Assembly: GCA_003151235.1 (NCBI GenBank)
Contig: PLWZ01000067.1
Location: 22,231 to 86,230, forward strand
DNA length: 64,000 bases
Direction of reading: 5' to 3'
From: Acidimicrobiaceae bacterium
GTDB lineage: Bacteria > Actinomycetota > Acidimicrobiia > Acidimicrobiales > RAAP-2
Shown: piece after piece, positions 37,585-46,577 of the stretch
Layout: each line of letters starts with the position of its first letter
Position numbering within the stretch: the first letter of the stretch is position 1
The notes under the pieces: generated by a model
The model's database searches: none
The model's input: only the letters and a program-made list of their open reading frames with translations
What the model was told of the DNA's origin: nothing
Position numbers and translations under genes: made by a program

Positions 37585-37989
37585 TCAGGCCGGCCGGTCG
37601 ATGACGGTGGCGACCCACCAGCGGTGGCCCTCGGGGTCCCTGGCCTCGTACTCGCGTTGCCCGTAGGGCTGGTCGGACGGGTCACGGGTGACGTCGGCAC
37701 CCTCGGCGCGGGACCGAGCACAATGGGCGTCGACGTCGGGGACCCGCACCACCAGGCCGCCAAGGGCCAGGGTGCCGTCCTTGGGCGGGCCCAGCTGTTT
37801 GTCGAGTATCGGCAGATGCAGCCAGATTGCCTGGCCGAAGGCGTCGACCTCGCCGTGGACGGGGTTGCCTTCACCGTCGGCCTGGACGCCGCCCGGCCCG
37901 AATCCGAACGCCCGGACCAAGAAGTCGTGGGCCCGCTGGATGTCGCCGTAGACGAGGACCGGGATGACCGCCTGGGCGCTCGCTGCCAC
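37585..37989 (-). CDS. VOC-family (glyoxalase-like) protein
   Basis: Small protein (134 residues) of the vicinal oxygen chelate fold: a beta-alpha-beta-beta-beta module pair, with VIPVLVYGDIQRAHDFLVRA at the start and the second half ending YEARDPEGHRWW. The glutamate and histidine in REYEARDPEGHRW are in the place of metal ligands. Function unknown; could be a bleomycin-resistance-like or dioxygenase-like protein. It lies convergent to folD and divergent from metF. Confidence 0.85.
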   Translation of the reverse strand: MAASAQAVIPVLVYGDIQRAHDFLVRAFGFGPGGVQADGEGNPVHGEVDAFGQAIWLHLPILDKQLGPPKDGTLALGGLVVRVPDVDAHCARSRAEGADVTRDPSDQPYGQREYEARDPEGHRWWVATVIDRPA

Positions 37990-38030
37990 CGGGATGAATA
38001 TACCCAGGGCGGGGCCTACGCTTAGAGGCC

Positions 38031-38918
38031 GTGGCCAGGATCTCCGACCTGCTGTCGGCCGGGCGGACCTACTCGTTCGAGTTCTTCCCGCCCAAGAGCG
38101 ATCAGGAGCTTCTGGTGCTCTCGCGCACCCTGGTCGAGCTCCAGCCTCTCGGCCCCTCCTTCGTCTCGGTCACCTACCGGGGTGGGGCGGCGTCCCGCCA
38201 GCGCACCCACAACCTCGTCTCGGGGATGCTGCACACGACGACGCTGGTTCCGATGGCCCACCTCGTCTGCGTCGCCCATACCCGCCTCGAGCTTGCCGAG
38301 ATCCTGTGTTCGCTGCGGCGCTCGGGGGTGGAGAACGTGCTCGCGCTGGGTGGCGATCCCTCGCCGGACGCCGGCGCCCCCCGGGAGCTCAACCACGCGA
38401 TCGAGCTGGTCGAGCTGGCCCGGGCGATCGGCGGCTTCTCGATCGGCGTGGCCGCGCAGCCGATCGGCCACCCGGCCTCGCCCGGCCTCGCGCACGATCG
38501 CGACCGGCTGGCCGAGAAGCTTGCCCTTGCCGACTTCGCGATCACCCAGTTCTTCTTCGAGCCCGAGGAGTACCTCGGGCTCGTCGCGGACCTGCACGAC
38601 CGGGGGATCGACAAGCCGATCCTCCCGGGCATCATGCCGGTGACCGCGTTGAGCTCGATCCCCCGCATGGCCACCATGGGGGCCGCCGTGCCGCCGTGGA
38701 TGGTGGAGCGGCTCGAGGCGGCGGCCAGGGACGACGAGCACGACGGCGTGCGTCGGTGCGGGATCGAACTGGCCACCGAGCTCTGCAAGGCCGTGCTCGA
38801 CGGGGGGGCACCCGGGCTGCACTTCTACACGCTCAACGTTTCGAGCGCGACCCGGGACATCTACCAGGCCCTGGGGCTCGCGCCGCACCTGAGTGCGGCC
38901 GGGACCGTGGCCACCTGA
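38031..38918 (+). CDS. metF: 5,10-Methylenetetrahydrofolate reductase
   Basis: FAD-dependent reduction of methylene-THF to methyl-THF for methionine synthesis. The 295-residue protein starts with YSFEFFPPKSDQE (catalytic Glu), then VSVTYRGG, the NVLALGGDPS motif, and QFFFEPEEYLGLV. It ends after the TIM barrel as in other bacterial MetF. The start is GTG 38031. No SAM or B12 riboswitch was seen in the short 41-bp gap upstream. Confidence 0.94.
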   Translation: MARISDLLSAGRTYSFEFFPPKSDQELLVLSRTLVELQPLGPSFVSVTYRGGAASRQRTHNLVSGMLHTTTLVPMAHLVCVAHTRLELAEILCSLRRSGVENVLALGGDPSPDAGAPRELNHAIELVELARAIGGFSIGVAAQPIGHPASPGLAHDRDRLAEKLALADFAITQFFFEPEEYLGLVADLHDRGIDKPILPGIMPVTALSSIPRMATMGAAVPPWMVERLEAAARDDEHDGVRRCGIELATELCKAVLDGGAPGLHFYTLNVSSATRDIYQALGLAPHLSAAGTVAT

Positions 38919-38977
38919 GCTAGCAATCCGCTCGGCCGACTTGCGGTCGAGTCCCCCCGTGACATAGGAGCTTTTTC

Positions 38978-40174
38978 ATGGCAGAGAAGATCACCATGGG
39001 CAGCGACGGCACGCTGTCGGTCCCCGTCGAGCCCATCATCCCGTTTATCGAGGGCGACGGCACCGGCGTCGACATCTGGCCGGCGGCGCGAATGGTCCTC
39101 GACGCCGCCGCGACCAAGCACGGCCGCACGATCTCGTGGAAGGAGGTCCTGGCCGGCGAGAAGGCGTTCAACGAGACGGGCAACTGGCTCCCCGACGAGA
39201 CCGTCGAGGCGTTCCGCGAGCACCTGATCGGGATCAAGGGACCGCTCACCACGCCGATCGGCGGCGGCATCCGCTCCCTCAACGTGGCCCTGCGCCAGCT
39301 CCTCGACCTCTACGTCTGCCTGCGCCCGGTGCGCTGGTTCGCCGGCGTGCCCTCGCCGGTGCGCCGCCCCGAACTCGTCGACATGGTCATCTTCCGGGAG
39401 AACACCGAGGACGTGTACGCCGGCTACGAGGTCGAGTCGGGCACGCCGGAGGCCGAGAAGCTCGGCGAGTACCTGCGCACCGAGATGGGCTGGCCGATCC
39501 GCGACGGCTCGGGCATCGGCATCAAGCCGATCTCGGAGATGGGATCGAAGCGCCTCGTGAGGGCCGCCATCAACTACGCCCTCGAGCGTGACCGGCGCTC
39601 GGTCACGCTCGTCCACAAGGGCAACATCCAGAAGTTCACCGAGGGCGCATTCCGCTCGTGGGGCTACGAGGTCGTCCGCGAGGAGTTCGCGGACCGCGCG
39701 GTCGGGTGGGACGACTGCGACGGCAACCCGGGCGACCGCCTGCTCGTGAAGGACACCATCGCCGACATCACCCTCCAGCAGGTGCTCACCCGGCCGTCGG
39801 ACTTCGACGTCATCGCCACCACCAACCTGAACGGTGACTACCTGTCCGACGCGCTGGCGGCCCAGGTGGGCGGGATCGGCATCGCGCCGGGGGCCAACAT
39901 CAACTACGTGACCGGCCACGGCATCTTCGAGGCCACCCACGGCACGGCGCCGAAGTACGCCGGCCAGGACAAGGTCAACCCCGGCTCGATACTCCTGTCC
40001 GGCGTGCTCATGTTCGAGCACCTGGGTTGGACCGACGCGGCGGCCGACATCGTGAAGGCGCTGGAGGCCACGATCGCCGACAAGATCGTCACCTACGACT
40101 TCGCGCGACTGATGGACGGGGCCACAGAGGTGAAGTGCTCGGAGTTCGCCTCGGCGATCGCCGACCGGCTCTAG
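38978..40174 (+). CDS. icd: Isocitrate dehydrogenase (NADP+)
   Basis: Oxidises isocitrate to 2-oxoglutarate in the TCA cycle. The 398-residue protein has [15 protein letters not shown], the substrate loop [13 protein letters not shown] including the serine that IDH kinase modifies in E. coli, and [13 protein letters not shown]. The [17 protein letters not shown] cofactor loop has the Lys-Tyr pair associated with NADP use. The ATG at 38978 follows ATAGGAG. mdh follows after 69 bp. Confidence 0.96.
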   Translation: MAEKITMGSDGTLSVPVEPIIPFIEGDGTGVDIWPAARMVLDAAATKHGRTISWKEVLAGEKAFNETGNWLPDETVEAFREHLIGIKGPLTTPIGGGIRSLNVALRQLLDLYVCLRPVRWFAGVPSPVRRPELVDMVIFRENTEDVYAGYEVESGTPEAEKLGEYLRTEMGWPIRDGSGIGIKPISEMGSKRLVRAAINYALERDRRSVTLVHKGNIQKFTEGAFRSWGYEVVREEFADRAVGWDDCDGNPGDRLLVKDTIADITLQQVLTRPSDFDVIATTNLNGDYLSDALAAQVGGIGIAPGANINYVTGHGIFEATHGTAPKYAGQDKVNPGSILLSGVLMFEHLGWTDAAADIVKALEATIADKIVTYDFARLMDGATEVKCSEFASAIADRL

Positions 40175-40243
40175 CCCCCACCCCGGGCGCGGGCGACCAC
40201 GACCGAGACAAGCCCACCGAGCGAGCACAAGGAGCGGCCCCCC

Positions 40244-41242
40244 ATGCCAGCAACCCCACCCATCCACGTCACGGTGACCGGCGCGGCCGGGCAGATCGGC
40301 TACTCGCTCCTGTTCCGGATCGCCTCGGGCCAACTGCTCGGCAAGGACCAGCCGGTGGTCCTGCGGCTGCTCGAGATCGAGCCGGCCATGAAGGCCCTCG
40401 ACGGCGTGGTCATGGAGCTCGACGACTGTGCGTTCGGCCAGCTGGCCGACGTCGTCGCGACATCCGATCTGAAGACGGCGTTCGACGGGACCAACTGGGT
40501 GCTCCTGGTCGGCTCGATCCCCCGCAAGGCCGGCATGGAGCGCGGTGAGCTCCTCGGGGTGAACGGCGGCATCTTCAAGCCCCAGGGTGAGGCGATCGCC
40601 GCCCACGCGGCGTCCGACGTGCGGGTGCTGGTGGTCGGCAACCCGTGCAACACCAACTGCCTCATCGCACGGTCGGCCGCGTCGGGTGTCCCGGCCGACC
40701 GGTGGTTCGCCATGACCCGGCTCGACGAGAACCGGGCGAAGTCCCAGCTGGCCAAGAAGGCCGGGGTCCCGGTGGCCGACGTGACCAACGTCACCATCTG
40801 GGGCAACCACTCGGCGACACAGTTCCCCGACTTCGCCAACGCGCGGATCGGCGGCAAGCCGGTGCCCGAGGTGATCACCGACACCGAGTGGCTCCAAGGG
40901 GACTTCATCTCGACCGTGCAAAAGCGCGGCGCCGCGATCATCGAGGCGCGGGGCCTGTCGTCGGCCGCCTCGGCTGCGAGCGCGGTGGTTGACACGGTGC
41001 GCTCGCTTCGAACCGAGACGCCCAAGGGGGACTGGTTCTCGGTCGCCGTCGCGAGCGACGGTCAGTACCAGACGCCCGAGGGGCTCCAGTTCGGGCTGCC
41101 GGTGCGTGCGGATTCGAAGGGCAACTGGAGCGTCGTCGAAGGGTTGACCCACGACGAGTTCGCGACCGATCGGGTGCGCATCACCACCGAGGAGCTCGAG
41201 GCCGAGCGCAACGACGTTCGCCAACTCGGGCTGGTCGACTGA
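40244..41242 (+). CDS. mdh: Malate dehydrogenase
   Basis: NAD-dependent malate/oxaloacetate interconversion. The 332-residue protein has the nucleotide site [19 protein letters not shown], the substrate arginine loop [21 protein letters not shown], and the catalytic histidine in [11 protein letters not shown]. The length matches the cytosolic-type (MDH type 2) family. The ATG at 40244 follows AAGGAG. icd and mdh form a TCA pair. Confidence 0.96.
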   Translation: MPATPPIHVTVTGAAGQIGYSLLFRIASGQLLGKDQPVVLRLLEIEPAMKALDGVVMELDDCAFGQLADVVATSDLKTAFDGTNWVLLVGSIPRKAGMERGELLGVNGGIFKPQGEAIAAHAASDVRVLVVGNPCNTNCLIARSAASGVPADRWFAMTRLDENRAKSQLAKKAGVPVADVTNVTIWGNHSATQFPDFANARIGGKPVPEVITDTEWLQGDFISTVQKRGAAIIEARGLSSAASAASAVVDTVRSLRTETPKGDWFSVAVASDGQYQTPEGLQFGLPVRADSKGNWSVVEGLTHDEFATDRVRITTEELEAERNDVRQLGLVD

Positions 41243-41284
41243 CGCCTGATTGATCGGCCGCCGATGCGGGCGGCAGATCCGCCG

Positions 41285-41497
41285 CTACGAAGCGACGGGC
41301 ACCGGCAGGTCGTAGCCGGCGTGGTGGAGGAAGGACAGCTTCTTCGCCAGCGCGCTCTGCCACGCGGCCATCTCCAGCTCGAAGTGTGAGCGGTCGCCCT
41401 CTTCGCAGGCGTGTTCGAGCTCGTCGAACGCCGCGTCTTCTGCGTCGAGCAGCTCGCGGTACTTCAAGAAGAAGTGGTCGTCGATTGGCTGGGACAC
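41285..41497 (-). CDS. Small helical protein of unknown function
   Basis: A 70-residue acidic, probably all-helical protein; I do not recognise the family. It reads VSQPIDDHFFLKYRELLDAE at the start and ends GYDLPVPVAS, with one cysteine at 31. The GTG at 41497 is supported by a GGGGAGG ribosome-binding site; the frame is open further upstream but the extension looks non-coding. It is convergent with mdh and is the last gene of the minus-strand block that begins with sdhC. Confidence 0.65.
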   Translation of the reverse strand: MSQPIDDHFFLKYRELLDAEDAAFDELEHACEEGDRSHFELEMAAWQSALAKKLSFLHHAGYDLPVPVAS

Positions 41498-41731
41498 GCG
41501 GGCCCTCCCCTTCGTTGGCCCGCCCGGCGCGGGCCGCTCGGTCCCGAGACTATCGCCGTGACCCCCACCCCCGCCCGGGGGTAGTGGCTCACTCGCGTCC
41601 GGGCAGCTTGGGTGCGGATAACGAGAACAGCGAGACGGCCCCAGAGCCGGGCGCCCATTTTGCCTGTCGGTGATCCTTACCTGAGCCACTTTTGGGCACC
41701 ACTGGCCAAATCCCACCCCCTCGGCGCTCGT

Positions 41732-42478
41732 TCAGAGGGTGTGCACGACCCACACGTTGGGCTCCCAGTAGGACCCGACGTTTCCGTGGCGATCGATGCT
41801 GAGCGTGGAGAGGCCTTCGGGGAAGACGTACTCGCCCGACTCGGGGAACTCCATGCCGGTCCAGGATTCCCAGTCGGCGACGCTGCCGGTGATCCGCATC
41901 GACTGGGCGATCGGCGCGGCGATCGTGGCTCCCATCCGCGTGTGAACCCTGATCCACGGATCGAAGGGCTCACCATCGGGCCTGACCCAGGTGATGTAGC
42001 GCTCGATCGGGGTCAGGGGATAGCGGTGCTTCCAGTTCGGACGCACCGGGGCGATCAGCCACGCCAGGCCGGCCGATCGGGCGATGCTCGCCATCTGCTC
42101 CAAGATGACCGCCGCCAACCGCCGGTTGCGATTGCGGACAGGGATCTCCGCAGCCATCGCGCACAGCGCGGTTGCGTTGCCGTTGCTCGCCCTGAGCTTG
42201 AAGCTCGCCTGGATGCTCGCATCTATCCCTGGGGGCAGGCCCTCGGGGGTGCCGTCCCAAGCGAGGGGGATGGTGTGGCCTTCACCCAGCACCTCGTCCG
42301 TCTCGTCGTCGTAGAGGACGAACTGGTACTCGGCGAACTCCTCGTAGAGCCGGCTCCAGAACTGGTTGGCCACGTCACCGTGGAGGTTGTACTCGGGCCA
42401 TATGTCGGTGTCGCCGAAGCGCTGGTAGCGATCGAAGCCCTCCGAGTAACGCACGGCGACCACGGCCACGACTTCCAT
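41732..42478 (-). CDS. GNAT-like acyltransferase-fold protein of unknown function
   Basis: A 248-residue protein that looks like the GNAT-like fold: the segment AAEIPVRNRNRRLAAVILEQ is in the place of the acyl-CoA binding loop and helix, followed by ARSAGLAWLIAPVRPNWKHR and a conserved YITWVRPDGEPFDPWIRVH. It may instead be a non-catalytic relative. The ATG at 42478 is chosen; an in-frame start at 42493 adds five residues. It follows the SCP2 gene by 33 bp and may be co-transcribed with the SDH genes. The 234-bp gap downstream has no gene. Confidence 0.6.
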   Translation of the reverse strand: MEVVAVVAVRYSEGFDRYQRFGDTDIWPEYNLHGDVANQFWSRLYEEFAEYQFVLYDDETDEVLGEGHTIPLAWDGTPEGLPPGIDASIQASFKLRASNGNATALCAMAAEIPVRNRNRRLAAVILEQMASIARSAGLAWLIAPVRPNWKHRYPLTPIERYITWVRPDGEPFDPWIRVHTRMGATIAAPIAQSMRITGSVADWESWTGMEFPESGEYVFPEGLSTLSIDRHGNVGSYWEPNVWVVHTL

Positions 42479-42511
42479 CCTTGCAAGCGACAACGGCTCG
42501 GGGACCGCCGG

Positions 42512-42943
42512 TCAGTAGGAGGTGTTGGCCTGCAGCTCGGCCATGCGGCCGGCGGCGGCGGCCAGGATGCCCTGGCCGGCCACGAGGACCGACAGGTCGC
42601 CCCGCACGTGGACCCGGCCGGTGCCGAGTGCCTCGGTCGGGTCGAGCTCACCGCGCGAGAGCGCCGCCGCGTCCTCGTAGGAGAGCGTGACGACAACGTC
42701 GGCCCGGTCCCCGGACTCCTCTTCGGGGGTCGACAGGGTGACTGCGCCGTCGTCCACCGAGAGAACCACCCGCAGGGGTCCGGCGGACGCGGGTCGGTCG
42801 GGGACACCCGTCACGTCCTGCTCGACCCTGAAGTGGCCGGACTCGGCGCGCACGGAGCTCGCGGTCCCGGGGTCGGTCAGCTCGGCCCCCTCCAGCGCGG
42901 CGTTGAACGCGCTGACCCAGTCCGCCGTGAGAAAGCGCGCCAT
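42512..42943 (-). CDS. SCP2 sterol-carrier-like domain protein
   Basis: A 143-residue single-domain protein of the SCP2 fold, a hydrophobic-ligand binding module. The pattern PLRVVLSVDDGAVTL, then VVVTLSYEDAAALSRGELDP and a final helix (VLVAGQGILAAAAGRMAEL) is typical. The ATG at 42943 begins MARFLTADWVSAFNAAL, the usual N-terminus; longer forms are out of family. It lies 13 bp behind sdhB on the same strand, so it is likely transcribed with succinate dehydrogenase. Ligand unknown. Confidence 0.8.
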   Translation of the reverse strand: MARFLTADWVSAFNAALEGAELTDPGTASSVRAESGHFRVEQDVTGVPDRPASAGPLRVVLSVDDGAVTLSTPEEESGDRADVVVTLSYEDAAALSRGELDPTEALGTGRVHVRGDLSVLVAGQGILAAAAGRMAELQANTSY

Positions 42944-42956
42944 GGGGCCCGGTCGG

Positions 42957-43733
42957 CTACGCGCCGTGGGCGGTGGCCTCGCCCGGCGAGGCCTTCTGGC
43001 GCCGCAGGATCTTGCGGCCGAGCCATGCCACCGGGTCATAGGAGGCGTCGACCACCCGCTCTTTCATCGGGATGATCGCGTTGTCGGTGATCTTGATGTG
43101 CTCGGGACAGACCTCGGTGCAGCATTTGGTGATGTTGCACATGCCGAGGCCGGCCTTCTGCCGGACCAGTTCCCGGCGGTCGTTGGTGTCGAGCGGGTGC
43201 ATTTCCAACTCGGCGTAGCGGATGAAGAAGCGCGGGCCGGCGTAGTGGGCCTTGTTCTCCTCGTGGTCGCGGATCACGTGGCAGACGTCCTGGCACATGA
43301 AGCACTCGATGCATTTGCGGAACTCCTGGCCCCGCTCGATGTCGATCTGCTGCATGCGGTAGCCGCCGTCGGGCCGTGGTGGTGGCGCGAACGCGGGGAC
43401 CTGTTTGGCCATCTCGAAGTTGAACGACACGTCGGTGACGAGGTCGCGGATGATGGGGAATGCCTTCATCGGAGCGACGGTGACCGGGCCCTCGGGCAGC
43501 TGATCCATCCGGGTCATGCACATGAGCCTGGGCTTGCCGTTGATCTCGGCCGAGCACGACCCGCACTTCCCGGCCTTGCAGTTCCATCGACATGCCAGGT
43601 CCCCGGCCTGGGTGGCCTGGATGCGGTGGATCACGTCGAGGACGACCTCGCCCTCCTGCGAGGGCAGGGTGTACTCGGCGAAGTCGCCCCCGTCGCCGTC
43701 GCCGCGCCAGACGTTCATGGTGACGTCGCTCAT
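42957..43733 (-). CDS. sdhB: Succinate dehydrogenase iron-sulfur subunit
   Basis: Electron-transfer subunit with three Fe-S clusters. The 2Fe-2S site is in CRWNCKAGKCGSC with a later LMC, the 4Fe-4S site is CIECFMCQDVC, and the 3Fe-4S/4Fe-4S site is CNITKCCTEVCPEHIKI. From the ATG at 43733 it is 258 residues. The start overlaps the sdhA stop (ATGA), showing coupling. Together with the 274-residue single anchor it matches the mycobacterial Sdh1-like (Rv0247c-Rv0249c) organisation. Confidence 0.95.
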   Translation of the reverse strand: MSDVTMNVWRGDGDGGDFAEYTLPSQEGEVVLDVIHRIQATQAGDLACRWNCKAGKCGSCSAEINGKPRLMCMTRMDQLPEGPVTVAPMKAFPIIRDLVTDVSFNFEMAKQVPAFAPPPRPDGGYRMQQIDIERGQEFRKCIECFMCQDVCHVIRDHEENKAHYAGPRFFIRYAELEMHPLDTNDRRELVRQKAGLGMCNITKCCTEVCPEHIKITDNAIIPMKERVVDASYDPVAWLGRKILRRQKASPGEATAHGA

Positions 43734-45547
43734 CAGTGACTCTCCTCGAACAGTTCGGCGAGCTCGGCCGGCATCTCGGGGATCGGCTCGGGGACGATCT
43801 TGATGTCCCCGTTCACGCCGCCACCCGATGGCTGGCGCTGGACGAGGTTGACCTTCCCGAACTCGGGGTCGGCCGACGGGAAGTCCTCCCGGGTGTGCCC
43901 GCCCCGGCTCTCCTTGCGGTCCCTCGCCCCGAGGGTCACGCAACGCGACACCGTGAGCATCGCCGGGAGGTCGGTGGCGAGATTCCAACCGGGGTTATAC
44001 GCGCGGCCCCCGCCGACGCTCACCTTGGCCGCCCGGTCGCGGAGCACATCGAGCTCTCCGAGCGCCCGTTCGAGCTCGTCGCCGGTCCGGATGATGCCGA
44101 CGAGCGTCTGCATCATCTCCTGCAGCTCCTGGTGGAGCTCGTAGGGGTTCTCGCCGTCGGTGCGCTCGAAGGGGGCGAAGGCTTCGGTGATCGAGTGCTG
44201 GATCTCGCCCTCGTCGGGCCTGGGCGACCCGGAGCGGCCGGCCGCGTAGTCCGACGCGCCGATGCCGGCCCGGCGGCCGAACACCAACAGGTCGGACAGC
44301 GAGTTGCCGCCCAGGCGGTTCGCCCCGTGCATCCCGCCGGCCACCTCGCCGGCCACGAACAGCCCCGGGACGGTCGCCGCTCCGGTGTCGGCCTCCACCC
44401 GGACCCCGCCCATGAAGTAGTGGCAGGTCGGCCCGACCTCCATGGGCTCGGCCGTGATGTCGACGCCGGCCAGCTCCATGAACTGGTGGTACATCGACGG
44501 CAGCCGGCGGCGAATGTATTCGGGGGTCCGGCGACTGGCGATGTCGAGGAATACGCCGCCGTGCGGGCTGCCCCGGCCGGACTTGACCTCGGTGTTGATG
44601 GCCCGCGCGACCTCGTCACGCGGCAGGAGCTCGGGTGTGCGCCGGCCGGCCGAGTGGTCGTCGTACCAGCGGTCTGCCTCCTCCTCGGAGTCCGCCGTCT
44701 CGGCACGGAACATCTCGGCCACGTAGTTGAACATGAAGCGGGTGCCCTCGGAGTTGCGCAGCACGCCGCCGTCGCCCCGAACGCCCTCGGTGACGAGGAG
44801 GCCGCGCACCGAGAGCGGCCACACCATGCCGGTCGGATGGAACTGCACGCACTCCATGTCGATCAGGTCGGCCCCGGCCCACAGCGCCATCGCGTGCCCG
44901 TCGCCGGTGCACTCCCAGCTGTTCGACGTGTACTTCCAGGACTTGCCGGCGCCGCCGGTGGCGAGCACCACCGCCTTGGCCGAGAACACGACCATCTCGC
45001 CGGTCGGGCGCCAGTAGCCCACCGCACCCGACACGACGCCTTCGGCGTCGGCTACCAGCCGCAGGATCTTGCACTCCATGAACACGTCGACGTCCATCGA
45101 GACGACGCGCTGTTGGAGGGTGCGAATCAGTTCGAGGCCGGTCCGGTCGCCGACGTGGGCCAGGCGGGCGAAGCGGTGGCCGCCGAAGTCACGCTGGAGG
45201 ATCCGGCCGTCGGGCGTGCGGTCGAAGAGTGCGCCCCATGCCTCGAGCTCGTGGACGCGGTCGGGCGCCTCCTGGGCGTGCAGCTGGGCCATGCGCCAGT
45301 TGTTGAGCATCTTGCCGCCGCGCATCGTGTCGCGGAAGTGAACCTGCCAGTTGTCCTCGGCGTAGATGTTGCCCATGGCCGCCGCGACGCCACCCTCGGC
45401 CATGACCGTATGCGCTTTGCCGAGCAGGGACTTGCAGATGAGCGCGGTGCGCAGACCGCGGGCCTTGGCCTCGATGGCCGCCCTGAGGCCGGCACCGCCG
45501 GCCCCGATGATGATCACGTCGTAATCGTGGGATTCGTACTCGGCCAT
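43733..45547 (-). CDS. sdhA: Succinate dehydrogenase flavoprotein subunit
   Basis: Catalytic subunit with covalent FAD, oxidising succinate to fumarate. The N-terminal dinucleotide site is VIIIGAGGAGLRAAIEA; the FAD-linking histidine is in KAHTVMAEGG. Substrate motifs include FGGHRFARLAHVGDRTG and ECVQFHPTGM. The C-terminal region has MHGANRLGGNSLSDLLVFG. Length of 604 is within the family range. The ATG at 45547 lies 10 bp behind sdhC. Confidence 0.95.
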   Translation of the reverse strand: MAEYESHDYDVIIIGAGGAGLRAAIEAKARGLRTALICKSLLGKAHTVMAEGGVAAAMGNIYAEDNWQVHFRDTMRGGKMLNNWRMAQLHAQEAPDRVHELEAWGALFDRTPDGRILQRDFGGHRFARLAHVGDRTGLELIRTLQQRVVSMDVDVFMECKILRLVADAEGVVSGAVGYWRPTGEMVVFSAKAVVLATGGAGKSWKYTSNSWECTGDGHAMALWAGADLIDMECVQFHPTGMVWPLSVRGLLVTEGVRGDGGVLRNSEGTRFMFNYVAEMFRAETADSEEEADRWYDDHSAGRRTPELLPRDEVARAINTEVKSGRGSPHGGVFLDIASRRTPEYIRRRLPSMYHQFMELAGVDITAEPMEVGPTCHYFMGGVRVEADTGAATVPGLFVAGEVAGGMHGANRLGGNSLSDLLVFGRRAGIGASDYAAGRSGSPRPDEGEIQHSITEAFAPFERTDGENPYELHQELQEMMQTLVGIIRTGDELERALGELDVLRDRAAKVSVGGGRAYNPGWNLATDLPAMLTVSRCVTLGARDRKESRGGHTREDFPSADPEFGKVNLVQRQPSGGGVNGDIKIVPEPIPEMPAELAELFEESH

Positions 45548-45557
45548 CTCGATCTCC

Positions 45558-46382
45558 CTAGAAGATCTTGGGGTCGTTGAACACGCCCGCCGAGACGAGC
45601 CGGACGTAGAGGTCGGTCAGGGCGACGAACAGGAGGCTGATCCAGGCCAGCTGCATGTGCCGTGCGTTGAGCGGGGTGAGGAACTTCCAGATCCGGTAGC
45701 GGACCGGATGGGTCGAGAAGGACCTGACGCCGCCGCCGCAGAGGTGCCTTGCCGCATGGCACGAAAGGCTGTACATCCACAGCAACGCCGCGTTGGCGAC
45801 CAGGACCAGGGTGCCGATGCTGACGCCGAACGTTCCGTCGCCGGGCAGCCGGAATGCCATGACCGCGTCGATGGTCAGGATCGTGTTGAACACCAGCCCG
45901 AGTAGGAAGAAGTACCGGTGCACGTTCTGTAGGATGAGCGGGAAGCGCGTCTCGCCGGTGTACTTGGTGTGGGCATCGCCGACGCCGCATGCCGGTGGCG
46001 ACTGCCAGAACCCTCGGTAGTAGGCGCGGCGGTAGTAGTAGCAGGTGAGCCGGAAGCCGAGCGGGCCGCCGAGGATCAGGACCGCCGGGGTGATGTGCCA
46101 CCAGGTCAGCACGAAGAACGTGCCGCGCGCGCCGGCAACGCAGCTCCCGGTGATGCACGGCGAGTAGAAGGGCGAGATGAGGTCGCGATGCGCCGCCGCA
46201 CCGACGTAGTAGTCCTTGTTCACGAAGACGGCCCACGTCGAGTACACGACGAACGCGGTCAACACGACCACGCTGATGGTTGGCTGGACCCACCAGTTGT
46301 CGGTCCTCAGCGTCCGTACTGCGGGCCCTCCCCGCGGGCCGCCGAGTTGGACCGGCGTGACCGTCGGCGCTTCAACGCTCAC
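45558..46382 (-). CDS. sdhC: Succinate dehydrogenase membrane anchor (single-chain type)
   Basis: Membrane subunit that binds haem and quinone. The 274-residue protein has about five transmembrane segments (about 35-55, 85-110, 155-175, 190-210, 240-262) and several membrane histidines (HRYFF, SCHAARHL, NARHMQLAW). Its size and order (anchor-SdhA-SdhB) match the one-polypeptide anchor of actinobacterial Sdh1-type complexes rather than separate SdhC and SdhD. A cysteine pair in SPCITGSC lies in the first outer loop. The ATG at 46382 follows AAGGAGGAG, and the gene diverges from the MoxR-like ATPase. Confidence 0.88.
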   Translation of the reverse strand: MSVEAPTVTPVQLGGPRGGPAVRTLRTDNWWVQPTISVVVLTAFVVYSTWAVFVNKDYYVGAAAHRDLISPFYSPCITGSCVAGARGTFFVLTWWHITPAVLILGGPLGFRLTCYYYRRAYYRGFWQSPPACGVGDAHTKYTGETRFPLILQNVHRYFFLLGLVFNTILTIDAVMAFRLPGDGTFGVSIGTLVLVANAALLWMYSLSCHAARHLCGGGVRSFSTHPVRYRIWKFLTPLNARHMQLAWISLLFVALTDLYVRLVSAGVFNDPKIF

Positions 46383-46577
46383 GCCGTCTCCTCCTTTGAT
46401 CGTCTCCGTGGCCTCTCACACCGGCGATGCTCGCGCCTCGGCGCAGGCCGGTGGGGTGATCAGCCTCATCTTTCCATCCCGCAGGGGAGTGGGTGCAATC
46501 CGAAAATGCCGGTTTTGGCCCTGTCGGTGGGGTCCCGGCGATGGGCCCCAGGGGGTCAGAACCCATAGGCTCGGGGG

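Noticed and set aside
37990..38030. SAM or cobalamin riboswitch before metF
   Set aside because: The gap is only 41 bp, too short, and shows no consensus element.
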